From NCBI GenBank assembly GCA_947359465.1, contig OX375877.1, positions 71,622,698 through 71,686,697 of the forward strand: a stretch of DNA of 64,000 bases. Reading direction: 5' to 3'. The DNA is from Metellina segmentata (lineage: Eukaryota > Arthropoda > Arachnida > Araneae > Tetragnathidae). Shown here in pieces: positions 34,281-47,428 of this stretch. The notes beneath the pieces are model-generated. The model was not told the origin of the DNA. It ran no database searches and worked only from the letters and a program-made list of their open reading frames with translations. Every line of letters starts with the position of its first letter. Position 1 is the stretch's first letter. The translations under genes and the position numbers were made by a program.

Positions 34281-34904
34281 ATTTATTTCGGAAAAAGTTA
34301 GTCCCACTGCCTTAGAGATTTCACGGATGAGGTTCACCAATGGGACCACCCTGACACCGTGTATGATTTCAGCACATATCGGTTTTGGAAATCTAGCCAG
34401 TGTTATCTCGGTCCTCCCGATCTATTGGGAGACAGCTGGCAAGCTTTGATAATTTAGGTGAACGCCGTCTGCTTACGTCACGTCCCCGGTGCTGCGATCT
34501 TTGGCAGGTATTCAAATAAAAAAAAGGCAAGATCAGAAAAGAGCAAAGGCATCTCTCACATGAAATAAGGGGAATGAGGAAGGAAAAAAGAGTTTAGCGG
34601 TATATGCTTTCGGTGAAGGTTTTTATACTTTCAGCATCAAATAACGGTACGGTGAAATATTTAACACCGGAATTCCAGAAACAGTGTTTAACGAATAACG
34701 AATCTGTCAACGTCTAGCGAAATGTCAGAAGCCAAGGCAGCCGTTTAGAATAAACTTGAAGGAGACACATATTTCTCGCAAACTTTTGACTTCGTTCTGG
34801 AAAATAAGTCTTACTCTCAAAAAGTCTATTCATGAAATTGTTCTTGATGGATTAAATTTCAATTACATTACATTTTCTATTTTCATAGGTAGATGTAGTT
34901 GAAT
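34281..34904. other. No gene seen
   Basis: Slightly GC-richer at 34300-34520 without recognisable coding or repeat content. Confidence 0.5.
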
Positions 34905-35025
34905 TAAATTAATTTTGAACTACGGTCAGATGACAAGGTCAATACCTGAACTGGCTCTCCATTCTCCAAATTTTCACACCACGCCAATGTGAGGACATTT
35001 TTGAAGTCGCGATAGATTTAACTAC
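34905..35025 (-). repeat. SINE body fragment, minus strand
   Basis: ttttgaactacggtcagatg, cctgaactggctctccattc and cacaccacgccaatgtgagg are reverse complements of the SINE body. Both ends are missing. Confidence 0.8.
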
Positions 35026-38000
35026 ATCAGTCCAAACGTACACGACGTTCTTTGGTTGAATCTAGTTTCGAACACGATTTTGATTCAATTTGAATATAAC
35101 AATAAAAACACTGAAACACACCAAGTAACCTATTTCAAGCAAAGGAAAGTATAAGTGTTTGTCTCAAAACTTTTATGTAGACATAAAGGTAAACGTCATG
35201 GAGGTATACACTGTAAAAATAGTGCAAACCCACTCATTCAGGAAACTAGATATACAGCTTGCATTTTTATGACAACACAAAACACACACCATAAATTAAT
35301 ATTTTGCAATAAGTAAAGCTTTTATAAGGGAAAAGGTTGAACTTCTATTTAAGTTTAAGTGTTACTACACTCACCACACATATATAAACTAGTGTAACGC
35401 TTAGACATAAGGAGCTTGCAATTAACTCAGGCTTAAAATTAATAATTCGGATTGAATTGATTATATTTCTATGACACTGAGTCCTCTTGGAACATAATGT
35501 GCCAAACTCAAGGCATTAAATAAAATTCAATTACCTAAAAACATTATTCATTAAATTAAAAAAAATTGGAATGCTTAAAATCAAGTCTAAAAATTGCTTT
35601 GCATACTAGATTCAAATATAAAAGCTCAACACACACGTATGAATGTAATCTAATACAATAAAATAAAGAAGTCAGGTGATAATATAATATACAGTATATA
35701 AAATATCAATATGTGGGATGGAACCAATGTCATGTAAAAAGTTTAAAATGTTTGGATGGGGTTCTTTCCAATCATGTCTTCGAAACCTTAAGTACATGTA
35801 ATAAATTGCTGGAGACGTTAACGCTTAAAATAAGAGCAATCGATTAAAATGTGTTTTAACGTTAATGAACAAATGTAATAAGTAAAAATTGCATTATTTT
35901 CTTAGAGGAGGGGTATTTAGTGGTTTTTGAGCATGCTTAAAATTCTTTAAAATGTGACAGTACGGGTTCCATTAGTTACTAAAAACTCCAAAATTTATCG
36001 AATTCTATCGATTTGTATATTATAGATCTATTACTATCTATTATCTATCTATCTATTATTATCTATTATCTATCTATCATTATTATCTCTTATCTATGTA
36101 TTATTATTATTATCATCGATGTATTATTACATTATCTATTCTATATTTATCGTATCTATTCCCTAATAATCCAACCCCTGACACCAATAGAATAGAGACT
36201 TGACTTAATAGGAACACAGTTCTAGAGCACTGGGCTCGTTAGATGCATTTAAAATACCTGTAACGATTAAATAGATAATTGAAATGTGTGAGTGTTTCTT
36301 ACTTTTCCTTAAAAAATATTTTATGTTTCGCTGTGAGAAAAATATTAAGTAACAACTCGTATCAAGTCATTAAAAATACAACTGCCTCTTCTCATTGCGT
36401 GTTACATGTGTAAATTTAAAAAATAAAGTGGTACATATTAAATTATAATATTACAGTATGCACAATTCATCTATTGTGTAACACGTGGATGAAAGAAAGA
36501 ATTAATTTACTGAAAACAAGTATTTGTGTTATAGTGTGTAGCGTATAAATTAACTACTCGCATTACACATGAAGTATCGCATAATAACTGCCACGAATTA
36601 TAAGTGTAACCATCAATTATTGTAACATTTGCAAGTGGACGGAAGTACATAATCTGAATTAAATAATAATGTATCATAGAGTTAACTATAGCTGCACGAG
36701 GAATTAAATAATAGTCTAAAATATAATAAAATTCTTGTTTAATACATATAATTTTTTTTTAAAGTAGCATACATAATTTTATTTTAAGTGTAACAGCTGA
36801 ATTAAATTTTAGTGTTAAGATAAAATACAAATGGGGTGTACAAATTAAATTTAAGATTGCACATGTAATTAAAATGTGTTCATATATGCTCATGTAATTT
36901 TTCGCAATATTTATCGCACATCAGGTATGTTAATATATTGAACAAAAACTTATATGATGTCTGCTTTAAATATATCCTTTAGTGATGAATGTACATATAA
37001 ATGTTTTGACATTTTATCGACCAAGTTTTTTATACTGTTGTAAATTTAAATTATTAACAGATAAAATGCATTCTAAATGAATAATGGTATTTTAAGAGGT
37101 CATACTGTTCACAAAATATATACACTTAGTTCAATATTTTACTTCAATAGCAAATATCCTGCTACAGAACATTCTTTCACTTCAATGAGTTGACATTTCA
37201 GTTTGATCAATCATTTGGTGTCATTTCAAGTCCTATGTGTTAGATTTTTACTTCATTACATATTTCAGCCTGAATAAACTCAATGAAGAGCTGTTTTGAC
37301 ATCTTAAGTAGTTTATTCACTGCACCAAAGTTTGTTTTATGAACTAAATCAATCAGATAGTAAATAGAATGAATATATACGAATCCTAATGTGTTGTTTA
37401 GCATGTTGCCAGTCTGCTTTTACTCAAGCGATTCAAACCAATTTCATCGATCAAAATTATTAGATATAGGCCATGCATTTTGCAATAAAACTTTGCGCAC
37501 ATAGGTTACAAAAATAATATTTAATTCACCACAGTGAAAAAGGAACTGAATAAAAATATATTTTTTACAACATTTTGAAAAGTTAATTTTATTTTGGTTA
37601 AAAACGGCATTAAATTACACCACCAATTTTATTTTGTTTACATATTGATTCCGTGATAAAAAGAACTTTGTGAAAAAGTATTTTTAAACCGTCATAAAAT
37701 TTTTTTATTATGTTCCGGGAACTATACATTTTGTTAGAATACAAAAAATTTGTATATACAATCATAACATTTTTGGAACTCATATTTGATCAACGGAATT
37801 CTTTAAAAGAACAAAAAATATGATAGTTCAGAAGAAGTTAAACTACGTACTGTCATATTACAAACATTGAAACTTTAAAAGTAAATAATTAAGAACATAA
37901 TTTAGAAGATGAAATGAAATTTGTGAAAGAGAGAGAGAAGAAAGTGCAGTTTTTATACATTGTCTTTGCTACTACACATCTGATAACATTTTCATTCATC

Positions 38001-38229
38001 AAAAATGTTTTTTTTTAAAGTAAATTTACTAAAAGTATCATAGACTGTTTTATAGCTTTTTTATAAATTACTACGAACAGCGGAATCTGTCTTTTAATTA
38101 TCGTCTGCTTCAAGAATTTCGACATCGGAGCTTTCTGTCATGGAATAAATCTACTGCCATAATCTCAAAGACAGAGTAATTTATGTATTACAACCTATTC
38201 CAGAGATAGAATGTTCCGGTGGGATTTTT
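35026..38229. other. No gene seen; AT-rich 3.2 kb
   Basis: No frame is long enough to suggest coding. Apart from the (TATC)n block at 36011-36135, I recognise no repeat or element. It could be intergenic or deep intronic. Confidence 0.5.
36011..36135. repeat. Imperfect (TATC)n microsatellite
   Basis: Interrupted tatctatctatctatta patterns over about 120 bp; the frame through it is an artefact. Confidence 0.9.
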
Positions 38230-38760
38230 TTTTTATTCCCTTATCGTCTGTTCCACATCGAGATGAATCAACAGACTCGTGACATAAGCATCCGAACCGC
38301 AGCATGGAATGTATTATGCACAATCGGAAGAAAAGAAATTCTCCCGATACTGCGGATATCTCAGTCCACTTTCATCCGGGATCGGTCAATCCGATTCCTG
38401 GTGATCCCATTTCCGGGGAAACGGAACATCTGCGCTCCTCTGCCTCTCCCGCCCCGTACATTCGGTCATTCCAAAAGCACTCGTGTGCCGATTCAATCGT
38501 CCTGGGGGGAGCTAACGGTCAATATCATTCCACATGCACTCCCGAAATTTACGAGGCGCGTGTCCGAGAGCCACCCCGAAAAAGTTCCATTTCCCAAATT
38601 ATTCCACGCGGCGAGCCCTAAATAAATCAGAAAAAAGTTCCAGAGTTGTTTTTCGTCTGCAGCTTTACGATCAAGGAGCGGGGGAAAACACACGGAAAAA
38701 AAGAACGCAAAAGATTTATATGATGCACCTCAACTCCACGTCGTGGTGATTTTCGCTCTC
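38230..38760. other. GC-richer unique island
   Basis: Sharp rise in GC over AT-rich flanks. Two plus-strand frames (38263-38625 and 38304-38621) overlap one another and a minus-strand frame. This indicates low stop density from composition, not coding. No known domain. Candidate conserved non-coding sequence by texture. Confidence 0.35.
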
Positions 38761-38799
38761 CGGAACACGGACGTGGAATTATTACTGATCGATACCAAC

Positions 38800-39340
38800 C
38801 GGGTTCGAACCCCGTTCCGACGGGGGGGAAGCGTAAAAGAAAAAGAAAAAAAATGTTCGCAAGAGATTAGAGAAAGGGTTCACTCACCTAGACTGCCGAG
38901 CTGACAGAGATGATGGGAATCATTCCTATCGTTTGCGTTGGAACGACAGGGGGCGCGCAGTGTGTAATGAAGGCGCGGAGGAGAATCCGAGGCAGAGGGG
39001 GATTGGGAGAAGCGTCGACGCAGGCGCCCCCACCTCTGGAGTTTCTTCGGGGTCGCGAGAAACGGAAGCGGGAAATAGGCACTTTTCAGAATTCGATAAC
39101 AGGCCTTTACCAAGAGCAAAATGGCAACGTCGTTATAATTTTTTTCCTGTTACTCTTCTGGAGGGAGAAGTCAAAATAAATAAACGCACCCCCAAAAAAA
39201 GACTGGCTTCCGTCATAAAATGCACCAGGAATAAAAAGAAGGGCGAAAGCGTCGAAAAGATAGATGGAATTATTATTTGTCGTTTCTCGTTTTCTTCCAG
39301 TATTGAAGGCAAAATTCGTTTTAGTTTTCATAAATAAAGA
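38800..39340 (-). promoter_or_regulatory. GC-rich island with a minus-strand splice-donor match; candidate first exon
   Basis: On the minus strand the sequence reads GGCAGTCTAG then GTGAGTGAACCC, a consensus donor with the intron G at 38887. Upstream on that strand, 38890-39080 is the most GC-rich stretch nearby (gcgtcgacgcaggcgccccc on the plus strand). A TATA-less promoter and 5' untranslated exon would look like this. Minus-strand frames of 64 and 79 codons cross the donor without a recognisable product. Confidence 0.35.
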
Positions 39341-40620
39341 ATGAGAGAGTTCCTTTTTTCACTAGCGAGAGAAGGCGCAATCACGTTTTATTTATGCTTC
39401 CTTCAGTTCTTGTTTTTGTTGATGGCTTCATATTCTTTTCATATAACTTGAACGTCAAAAATCGTCAAACATTTATTTTTCGCGAACAATGTTTATATAT
39501 TTGCTTTTGGCATCGGCTAAGGTCCACGGGGTTCTGCTCGTGTTCCAGATGAGAGCCTGTTATTCTTTTCCTTTCCGTCTCATTCGGTATTACTGAGCTT
39601 ATCTTTTATTAATGGAGACACCAGATTCTTTACGGAATTGGTGTTTTATCAAATGTAGAGAGAGAAGAGATCAGAGTGACTTGAGAGATTTCCTTCTCTG
39701 AAGGCTCCGTAACAATTTTACTTTAAAACATTGAATGATCTGAAAAGGCATGTTTAAGACGCAGACCTAAAATAACAGCACGAAACGAAAATACATACAT
39801 ACATACTTCTCTTGTACCGTCTACATAAATGAACAAAATCTGTGTATAGGTATGTACAGTATAAATATATAAATAAACCTTAGTTCGCTTAAATATTATC
39901 ATTTAGTATATATCTCTTTTACGCAGTGTGAAAAGAAAGGCTTAATTTGCATTTGTATGTCAGTGACGAGATCATGGATCACGGCATTCTATCCACATCA
40001 AATCTGTTCATGGAAAATATCTGAACGGTTTTACCAACTTCAAAGTAAAACAAATGTACAAAGACGAATAGTTTCAAATTCGAACTTTAAAGTGACGTTT
40101 GTAGAGAGAAAGATATATAGAGAGAGAACAGAGAAAGTTAAACTAAAAATTACTTCCTTGCATTTTTCTGACGTTCTTACACATTTGATTAAGCTGACAG
40201 GAGAATTTGTAAGTTTTATTGTCGGCAGCAATAATGTAAGGACAACCACTTTTATAACTCTTTTATTCCACGTTTATTCAAAAGTGCTCATTATCGCTCT
40301 CAGTGTTATCTCTCTAATTTTAGGATGTAATTTATTAGCAGGCAATATTTTACGAAATTAAAAAGTAAGTAAAAGCAATTTTAAAAGCATCTTGCATCAT
40401 TCTGATGATTTAATACATTTGATTAGGCTCATAGGAGAATTCGGAAAAGTTTTATTGTAGCTGCAATACTGCAATAATTTGAGAACAACAATTTTAAAAC
40501 TCTTTTTCTCGATATTTATTCAAAATTGTCCACTATTGCTACTATACATTCAAAACTTAATTTATTTTATCACAAGCAATTACGTTTTTATACCCAGACG
40601 ATATTTCCATAACCAATATA
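39341..40620. other. No gene recognised
   Basis: Contains a short (CATA)n near 39793. A 134-codon plus-strand frame at 39957-40361 is open but shows no recognisable domain. Positions 40140-40350 and 40370-40560 look like a decayed duplication of each other (tgcatttttctgacgttctt and tgcatcattctgatgattta). Confidence 0.4.
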
Positions 40621-41820
40621 CACTACCCTACAATAATGGACCGGACAGGAAGATGTGATGATATAAGGGAAAGAATACATGCTTTAAAAGGGGGATGGTC
40701 CCCCAAGTGCTGCAATCACACATAGCAACCCTTCTGGGCATACTTTCAACAAGGTTTTGATACATAGCTATGTGTATTTGTATCCATTCCTGCTGCAAGA
40801 ATATCGCCAGCTCAGCTGCAGATCTCGGGCGTGGTTCCCTGGTCCGTAAGCATCGCTCTAACTTTTCTCACAAATGTTCTTTGGGTTTTAGGTCGGGACT
40901 CTTAGCAGGCCAGGGAAGTTGTTTTACATTCATATCTTGATACAACTGCTTGACACAGGCTGCAACATGACATGTCGTCCTGGAAGTAACATTCGTCCAT
41001 TCCATAAAATTGCCAGAGCGTAGGAAGAACCTGACTGACCAAAATGTTCATGTAGACGTCGGTGTTCAATTTATCAGGAACAAGATGCTAAGGTCCCAGG
41101 CCGTGCCATGAAAAGCACACCCAAACAAGTACCCCACACTCACCACCGAACTTGACATTTGGAACGATGCACTCGGGTAACAGACGTTCGCCTGACATTT
41201 ACCACATCCTAGCCCTCCCATCCGACAGGAAGAGCGTGAAACGTGACTCGTCGCTCCATAAAACAGTTTTCCAGTGGTCCACAGTCCACCAAGCGAGTCT
41301 GCCGGCTTTGTTGGATGAGGTGACGTTTGGCTTGTGTGCGTCAACACATCCGTGGATATTGAGGGCGTGCAGTTCTTTCCCCAAAATATTGGGGTGCACC
41401 GTAATCCCTGCTGACTGTTGAAACTCACTGTTGATGTTTTGGAGTGGTTCCTTGCGGTTCTTACGAACCCATACTTCAGGACACGCCGATCCCGTTTTGT
41501 CAGTTTACGGGGACAACCAACGTGTGCAGTTCGTGTCGCAACTTCCGCAATCTTCAACTTCTTCACGACATCACGAACAGTTGACGGTGGCTGTGATAAT
41601 TATACCGCAATTGCGCGTATTAACTTGCCACTTGCGCAAACTAAATATAACACCTCTTTTAAAGTCACTAAGTTCCTTTAGTTTCGACATATTGTCACAA
41701 TTTCACACAGAACTAACGATGTTACCACTTCGTGTCTCGTATTTGACCTTAACAAGTCACGTGGGAGCACTGGATTTGCATACAATCCTCTGGCGTTCGA
41801 TCCATTATTGTAGGGTAGTG
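40621..41820 (-). mobile_element. Tc1-like transposon, 1200 bp (copy T2)
   Basis: Inverted ends cactaccctacaataatgga and tccattattgtagggtagtg, flanked by TA at 40619-40620 and 41821-41822. It is the long form of the family whose 571-bp deletion derivatives lie at 1718-2288 and 53449-54019. It carries a broken transposase on the minus strand. Confidence 0.92.
40700..41690 (-). pseudogene. Tc1-family transposase pseudogene
   Basis: A plausible start at 41690 begins MSKLKELSDFKRG. The N-terminal paired-type DNA-binding region (RKLTKRDRRVL, in another frame) follows. Next comes WKTVLWSDESRFTLFLSDGR with the first catalytic Asp, in the frame spanning 41199-41399. The C-terminal part with LRTREPRPRS and NLVESMPRRV lies near 40760-40880. 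At least three frames are needed, so multiple indels have inactivated it. Family length is about 340 residues, consistent with a full-length but dead copy. Confidence 0.85.
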
Positions 41821-41860
41821 TATTTATTACAATATTCCACCGATAGTAACCGAATACTTC

Positions 41861-42198
41861 AGTAATGGTAATGGTAATTTTTAATTAACGTCCTATTACA
41901 GCAACACAACTGGCTATTGATGACTGTCCGGGATTAATCCCCTAAGGGAAAGATCCCAGGACAACACCACGTAATTTTGAACTACGGTCAGATGAAAAGG
42001 CAACACCTGATCTGGCACCCCACTCACCAAACTTCCACACCAACCCAACTTCCACCCGACCACCCACCACACAGCCCGACTTTCGGTCACGACAGATTTA
42101 AGGTGCCCCAGCCGCCGCTACACCATACGCTTACAAACTTCCATGCACTGACCCAGATTCAAACCAGGAACCTTTCGATCTAGAGGCTAACACTTTTA
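41861..42198 (-). repeat. SINE, minus strand, with 12-bp target duplication
   Basis: Tail (taatggtaatggtaattttt), body and most of the tRNA-like head (aggaacctttcgatctagag) are present in reverse complement. Flanks share accgaatacttc at 41849-41860 and 42199-42210. Confidence 0.92.
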
Positions 42199-42472
42199 CC
42201 GAATACTTCGGAAATTTGATCGTAGTCTCCAATGCTTCTGAATTACGCCATTTTACTGGTTTACAAAGATTTCGCAAAATCTTGCTATTTTTTTTTTCTA
42301 TTCTAATATTGTTACTGCAATAATAGGGACAACTACTATATAAAAATTCATTTATTCTATACTTTTCCACACTGCTTATTTTCACACATAGTGATGTCAC
42401 TACATTTACTTTAGTTTATTACGTCAAACACAATTTTAATTTTATACTCAGACGGTATTTCAATTATCAATA

Positions 42473-44133
42473 CAGTGACTCCCAAAAGTGTTTGAACACT
42501 TACGCATTTCAATGAAATACAGCTCTATCCATTAATAAAAACTAATATTTCAATGGGAAATTTTTTAATAATATCTATAACTTGTTCTTAACAAAACTAT
42601 ATAAAAAATTTAAAAAACATAATAAAACATTTTTTTTTTTTTTTTGCAAAATCAATAATCAAAAAGTAACAGAAAATTTACATGACAAACACGTATACTT
42701 TAAAAAATCTCTACAAATTAATAAATATTGTAATATTTTGGTAAATTAGTTCTTAGTAGAGTATTCTATAGCATCCACAACAGCTTTCAAACGGTCTGGG
42801 AATAGAGTTCACAATTTTTTTGTAATTTCTGCATCAATGTTCCTTCATTCTTCAATCATTCCTGTTTTCAGTTCGCTTTTCGTTTTAATGTATTGTCTTC
42901 GCACTCTAATCTCTAGTTTTATCCAAATTCGTTCTATTTGGTTGAAATCCGGCGACTGAGGTGGTGTCTATACAACATTTGGACAATTATAGAGACACCA
43001 GTGGCGAATGTTGAGAGCCGTGTGTATAGAATCGTTATCTTGATTATTTTTTTTAAAGTTGTTTCCAATATCCAAATAAATTTTGGGCTGATAATTTTAA
43101 ACTGCCAAATATTTAAATAAAGAGCATGATTTATTATGCCATCAATAAATACCAAATTACCTAGTCCTAATGCTGCGCAAGGACACCTCCACCGCCATGC
43201 TTTAATGTTCCAACTAACTGCTAGGGATTAAGTTCCTCATTTTTTCTCAATAACACGCCCATTGGTACCAAAATTGTTAAATTTACTTTCATCTGCAAAT
43301 AAGACATGATTCCATTACGTTTCGGGCTTATTTATTATTGATTTTGCGAAGGGAAACCTAAGCTTTATCTTTTTCGTGCTTACAAAAAAATGTTCTTCAG
43401 TTAGAACGCCCACTTAATCCAGCTGATCTGAGCACTTGTCGAACAGTTTCAGATGAAATTGAACTAGAAAATATTTCAGGAAATTCTGTAGAAAGTATTA
43501 CAGCACTCACACAAACGTAGATTTTTCATAAATTTTCTAACTATAAATCTCTGATCACGTTGAGTTAACTTAGCCGAACGACCTTTTCTTACTTTGTTTT
43601 CGATCCTATTTTCTTCTTTAAAGCGCTTTTTTTTTTAAATACTGTATCGCAGACTGGGATAAATTTATTAATTAAACGATATTCCGAACTGATTAACCAC
43701 TACTATGATGAAAAAAAAAGTTCAATTTTCGAATGTTGTTCGTCGTTTCCTTATGACTACGAGCCATTTTCAAATAATGAATAGAATATTACGAAGTAAA
43801 CAAGCAAAAGTTAAGGCCAAACGATATTTAAACTGTCATCACAATGCAAACATTTAAAAAAAAGTGATAGACCTTAATTTTGTTTATGAATTTATCTGAA
43901 AATGCTTCGTTGTACTATCACTTTTGTGACGTGTTCCTTCAATTCCTCCTGGCATTTTCATTTTTATAGAAAGGAAATGAGTTAATGTTTTAAAATAAAA
44001 TGTTAGGTTTTATTCAGAATCGCTCTTGGAGATGACATAAAAAAATATTGGACTTTGTATTCGATTACAATTTCGGGCTATACATCGCTCTTTCTACAAA
44101 TTTTTAAAGTGTACGAACACTTTTGGGAGCCTT
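42473..44133 (-). mobile_element. Second Tc1-like family, about 1.66 kb, degraded
   Basis: The left end is cagtgactcccaaaagtgtt preceded by TA. The right end carries the inverted match gtgtacgaacacttttggga near 44107-44130. The interior holds a decayed transposase on the minus strand. The right terminus is diverged, so its last base is approximate. Confidence 0.8.
42760..43767 (-). pseudogene. Tc1-like transposase pseudogene
   Basis: From 43767 the minus strand reads MARSHKETTNNIRKL. Further on come an R-K-G-R-S-A-K-L helix-turn-helix linker, FADESKFN (first catalytic Asp block) and GNLVFIDG (42934-43155). PPQSPDFNQIERIW, the block with the last catalytic acidic residue, lies near 42900-42960. 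Several frame changes and stops lie between them. The family differs from the 40621-41820 element in ends and sequence. Confidence 0.75.
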
Positions 44134-44640
44134 TGTGAATACTCTTTTAAATTTATGGGTACACCTAGGGAGCTTATGCTCCTAACTCAAGATAAGGAAA
44201 TATATCTTTTTATTCAAATGCATACCTACGAACTGTAGCTTAGGTTCCCTAAACCTGTGTTGGAGCCTTCGAGTTTGAGCTCACAATTGATGTTTCAATT
44301 TATTTTCATTTTAGTGTGTATAATGTGTGTAACTTTTCCCGGGAAATATTGATTTTATCTTTAACCGTAACTGTAATTTTTATTTTGATTGAACGATGAC
44401 TTTTGTTTTCAGAGTTCATCAGTGTATGAACATTCGGATCTTCGTTTAAATATTCAGCTTTAATAAATGTCATGTTTTGTAGTAGTTTTAAATTCTAGTG
44501 TATCTTCAACATATGCTGTTCGAACACTGTTTGAACGATTCTGATAAGCTGTAAAAATGAAGTAATTATGCTACGAAATAATTTTATTTTCGCAGCAGTT
44601 AAATAGTTAAAATATAACTTATCGTCTGTCAACTCAGAGG
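44134..44640. other. No gene seen
   Basis: About 500 bp, AT-rich, no recognised content. Confidence 0.5.
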
Positions 44641-44656
44641 TTTCTTTACTTTCAAA

Positions 44657-45783
44657 ATGGCGCTTTTAAATAAGCAATGGTTGGAAGGCTATGTTTCCGC
44701 TCTTACCGAAGATAATTATGCTTATTCAAAAACTCATTGTAAAGTCAAGCTTTACGTTGAACAAGTCAGGTTTTTTTTTATATCTATAGGTACGATAACT
44801 AATATTAATAATGCAAAGGGAAAAAAAACGTTAAAAGTGGAAAAATACTTCCAATTACGTGCATCCAAAAAAAAAATTATGAGAATATTTGTAAGGTAAG
44901 ACCTTTCTCAGACTATTAGTCGCGGTGCTGGCACTCTTCTGAGTCACCACTTTAACAAGTCATAAGGTAAGAACTTTAATTCTTAAAGAGAATCTACTAA
45001 GGTCAAAGGACTATTGCAAAGTCATTGAAATGTTCAATTTCAAAAGACCAAAAAATACAACGTTCATCATCTACTTTCGCAATATATTAAAGAACATAGA
45101 TCTCGCTGCAGAATTCTGTATAAGAAGCATTTAGCTTAAGAAATATGGAAAGGTGCTGCTATCAATAGACGAGGCGTGGGTGTATTTAAATGATTGCAAT
45201 AAAATAAATATTTTCATAAAAGAAGATAAAAAAAATCTTGAAACGTGGTTCAAAGATTATAAAGAAACTTTCTCTAATTGATTTATGATTTATACCGATT
45301 TTACATACAATGAAAAATTAAAAGTGAAGAGAGATTGGAAAATATATAAAAATCAACTCCCACATGCTATCAGGACCATATTTTATCCCTAATATTCAAA
45401 AAATAAATACCATATCTTTACCTACAATGACAACAATGTATAGCAGCATCAGGATGAAGTAAGCACCCATACATTTAATTCCACTATTAAATTCTTGGAA
45501 AAAAACAGAACAAGAAACTGGTATCAAGTCAGTGACCTTTACAGATATTCCTGATAAATCTCCAGATGTCTCAATAGACTTTTGGACTTTTAGAAAGAAC
45601 ATTATTCGAACATTAGCCGAAAACCATTCAAGGTCTTTGGAAGGAACTGGAACAAGAATGGGACTAAAAACCTGTCTGTCGATAGTACCAAAGTCATTAT
45701 TATCATGGAAATTGAGATCTAGAAAGATAGTTAACAATAAGGGCTCTCAAATAGAACATTTAAAACACAAAAATTTCATGTAA
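44657..45783 (+). pseudogene. Third mariner/Tc1-type transposase relic
   Basis: An N-terminal frame (44657-44899, MALLNKQWLEGYVSALTE) is followed by frame breaks. Near 45150-45280 the plus strand reads LLSIDEAWVYLNDC and ETWFKDYKETFS, the first catalytic Asp block. At 45532-45783 it reads MTFTDIPDKSPDVS..DFW and SLLSWKLRSRKIVNNKG, matching the end of the DDE domain and the C-terminal tail of a transposase type widespread in arthropods. The last catalytic region is intact in outline, but stops and shifts separate the parts. Terminal repeats were not found. Confidence 0.7.
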
Positions 45784-46069
45784 AAAATTGATTTTATCAA
45801 AATTGTTCAAAATATGTCCGAACAGCCTCTGTTCTTGCACCAATTGCAATAGAATCCACCTTAGACAATTGTAAGGCACTTGGGTACTTGCATCGAAACA
45901 ACAGCGCCATTTTTGGTCCAACAAAGCCGACCGTACCTTTGGTTTGATAGAACTACAGTGTTATGTACATTTGAATTAGAATTTTGTATGACACTTAGGT
46001 CTTATAGAACTGCTTTATTGGTTGTGAATTAGAATTACATTGGTGAACTCTGTTGTAAGAATTCTGAAA
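45784..46069. other. No gene seen
   Basis: Likely 3' remainder or flank of the transposase relic; no terminal repeat recognised. Confidence 0.45.
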
Positions 46070-47105
46070 AATGGCTGATCAAAGAATATTGATCAGAAAA
46101 CAAGAATCCTGCGAAGACTAGTAACCAAATTATAATCCTATGAAATTGAGGATATTGCTTCAATGGGCATTGTCAAATTGAAAAGAAAATCGAACGACAC
46201 AGAAGCGAATAAATCACCGAAAAATCCGAGAATAATTCCATTTTGTGCTGGATGATACTAAAGTGGCACTAAAAAACGATGAATACCTAGCCGCCAAAGA
46301 AAGCAATGTGTTAAGAGTGTTAGAGGTAAGGATTAAGTGTTCTCTTAAAGATTTTAGTGAAAGTAATAATAATTTTCTAAATTATTCTAAAATATTTTAA
46401 AGCCTGAAATCAATGTTTGACAAACAGAAATTATTCTTCTTAGATTTTCTGGTTCTCATGATGAGTGGTACTCATTTAAATCTCAATTTATTTCATTAAT
46501 TTCTGCCAATAAACAATTGACAGATTTTCAAAAACTTGCCATCGACATTATTTGGTGCTAAGCGAATAGACAACCGACGATAACGTTATGTCGTTGTTTA
46601 AATCATTAAAAAATAGATTTTTAAAATATGCGATTAATTGCTAATACTCGCATATGTAAAATTCTCAATTTCGAAAAAATTTAATAAATCTCCAAAAAAT
46701 CCTAAATACTTAGTAGGCAGACTAACAAAGCACCTCAGAACAATTAATGAGTTTAAATACTAATCCGTGAAATAATTCTAGTATCCGTAATATTATAAAA
46801 GGTGGATAAAAAGATGGAAACTAGAAAGCAATTTGTAAAGTCTAAAACCACTACTTATATAAATAACTGCAATGACTTTATTGAATTTTTAATTAAACGT
46901 TGGCCATTTCCTCGAAATTTGCAAGAAATTTATTCGTTACCTCAGAAAAATTTAAAATTTGCAATCCTAAAAACCGACACTATTACTTAACAAATCTAAC
47001 ACTACATATAAATCTAGCATGTCTAAAGTCTCTAGATCTCCAAACAATCAAATATACTTTTTAATTCATGGTCACATCTATGGCAAGCAGTGTTTAAGCA
47101 CCATA
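46070..47105 (+). pseudogene. BEL/Pao gag relic
   Basis: Plus-strand pieces include LRFSGSHDEWYSFKSQFISL (about 46440-46500) followed by NKQLTDFQKL. This is the DUF1759-like start of Pao-type Gag, usually written F-x-G-x-x-x-x-W-x-x-F. A later piece reads ETRKQFVKSKTTTY and NDFIEFLIKR (46802-46990), matching the end of that domain. Stops and frame changes occur throughout. No LTR or pol was found, so it is a truncated and decayed copy, later hit by the SINE at 47121. Confidence 0.6.
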
Positions 47106-47120
47106 CCTCAGAAAAAGCAA

Positions 47121-47428
47121 GGCCGTGGTAGCCCGGATGGAACAGCAACGGATTAGCAACCAGAAGGTTACGAGTTTGAACTCAATCAAAGATTGTCGTG
47201 TACAAAGGAACTGGTGCAGGTTAAATCGGTCATGGCCTCAAATGTCCCCACGTTGGCGTGGTGTGGAAGTTTGGAGAGTGGGGTGCCATCTCAGGTGTAA
47301 GCTCGTCATCTGACCGTGGTTCAAAATTACGCGGTGTTGTCCTTGGATCTCCCCGTTGGGAATGATCCCAGACAGTCGTCAATAGCAAGTTGTGCTACGC
47401 CCGTACGACGTTAATTAAAATTACCATT
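47121..47428 (+). repeat. Full-length SINE with head variant D and 15-bp target duplication
   Basis: The head (ggccgtggtagcccggatgg, ttagcaaccagaaggttacg, box B-like gagtttgaactc) differs from the common head, while the body and the aaaattaccatt tail are the family standard. Flanks are cctcagaaaaagcaa (47106-47120) and cctcggaaaaagcaa (47429-47443). This is the best-defined insertion in the window. Confidence 0.93.

Noticed and set aside
38263..38625. 120-codon protein gene
   Set aside because: Two plus-strand frames and one minus-strand frame are open over the same GC-richer stretch, which indicates composition rather than coding; no domain.
38790..38830. tRNA 3' half (gggttcgaacccc)
   Set aside because: A box B-like T-arm is present, but no matching D-arm or acceptor stem is found on either strand.
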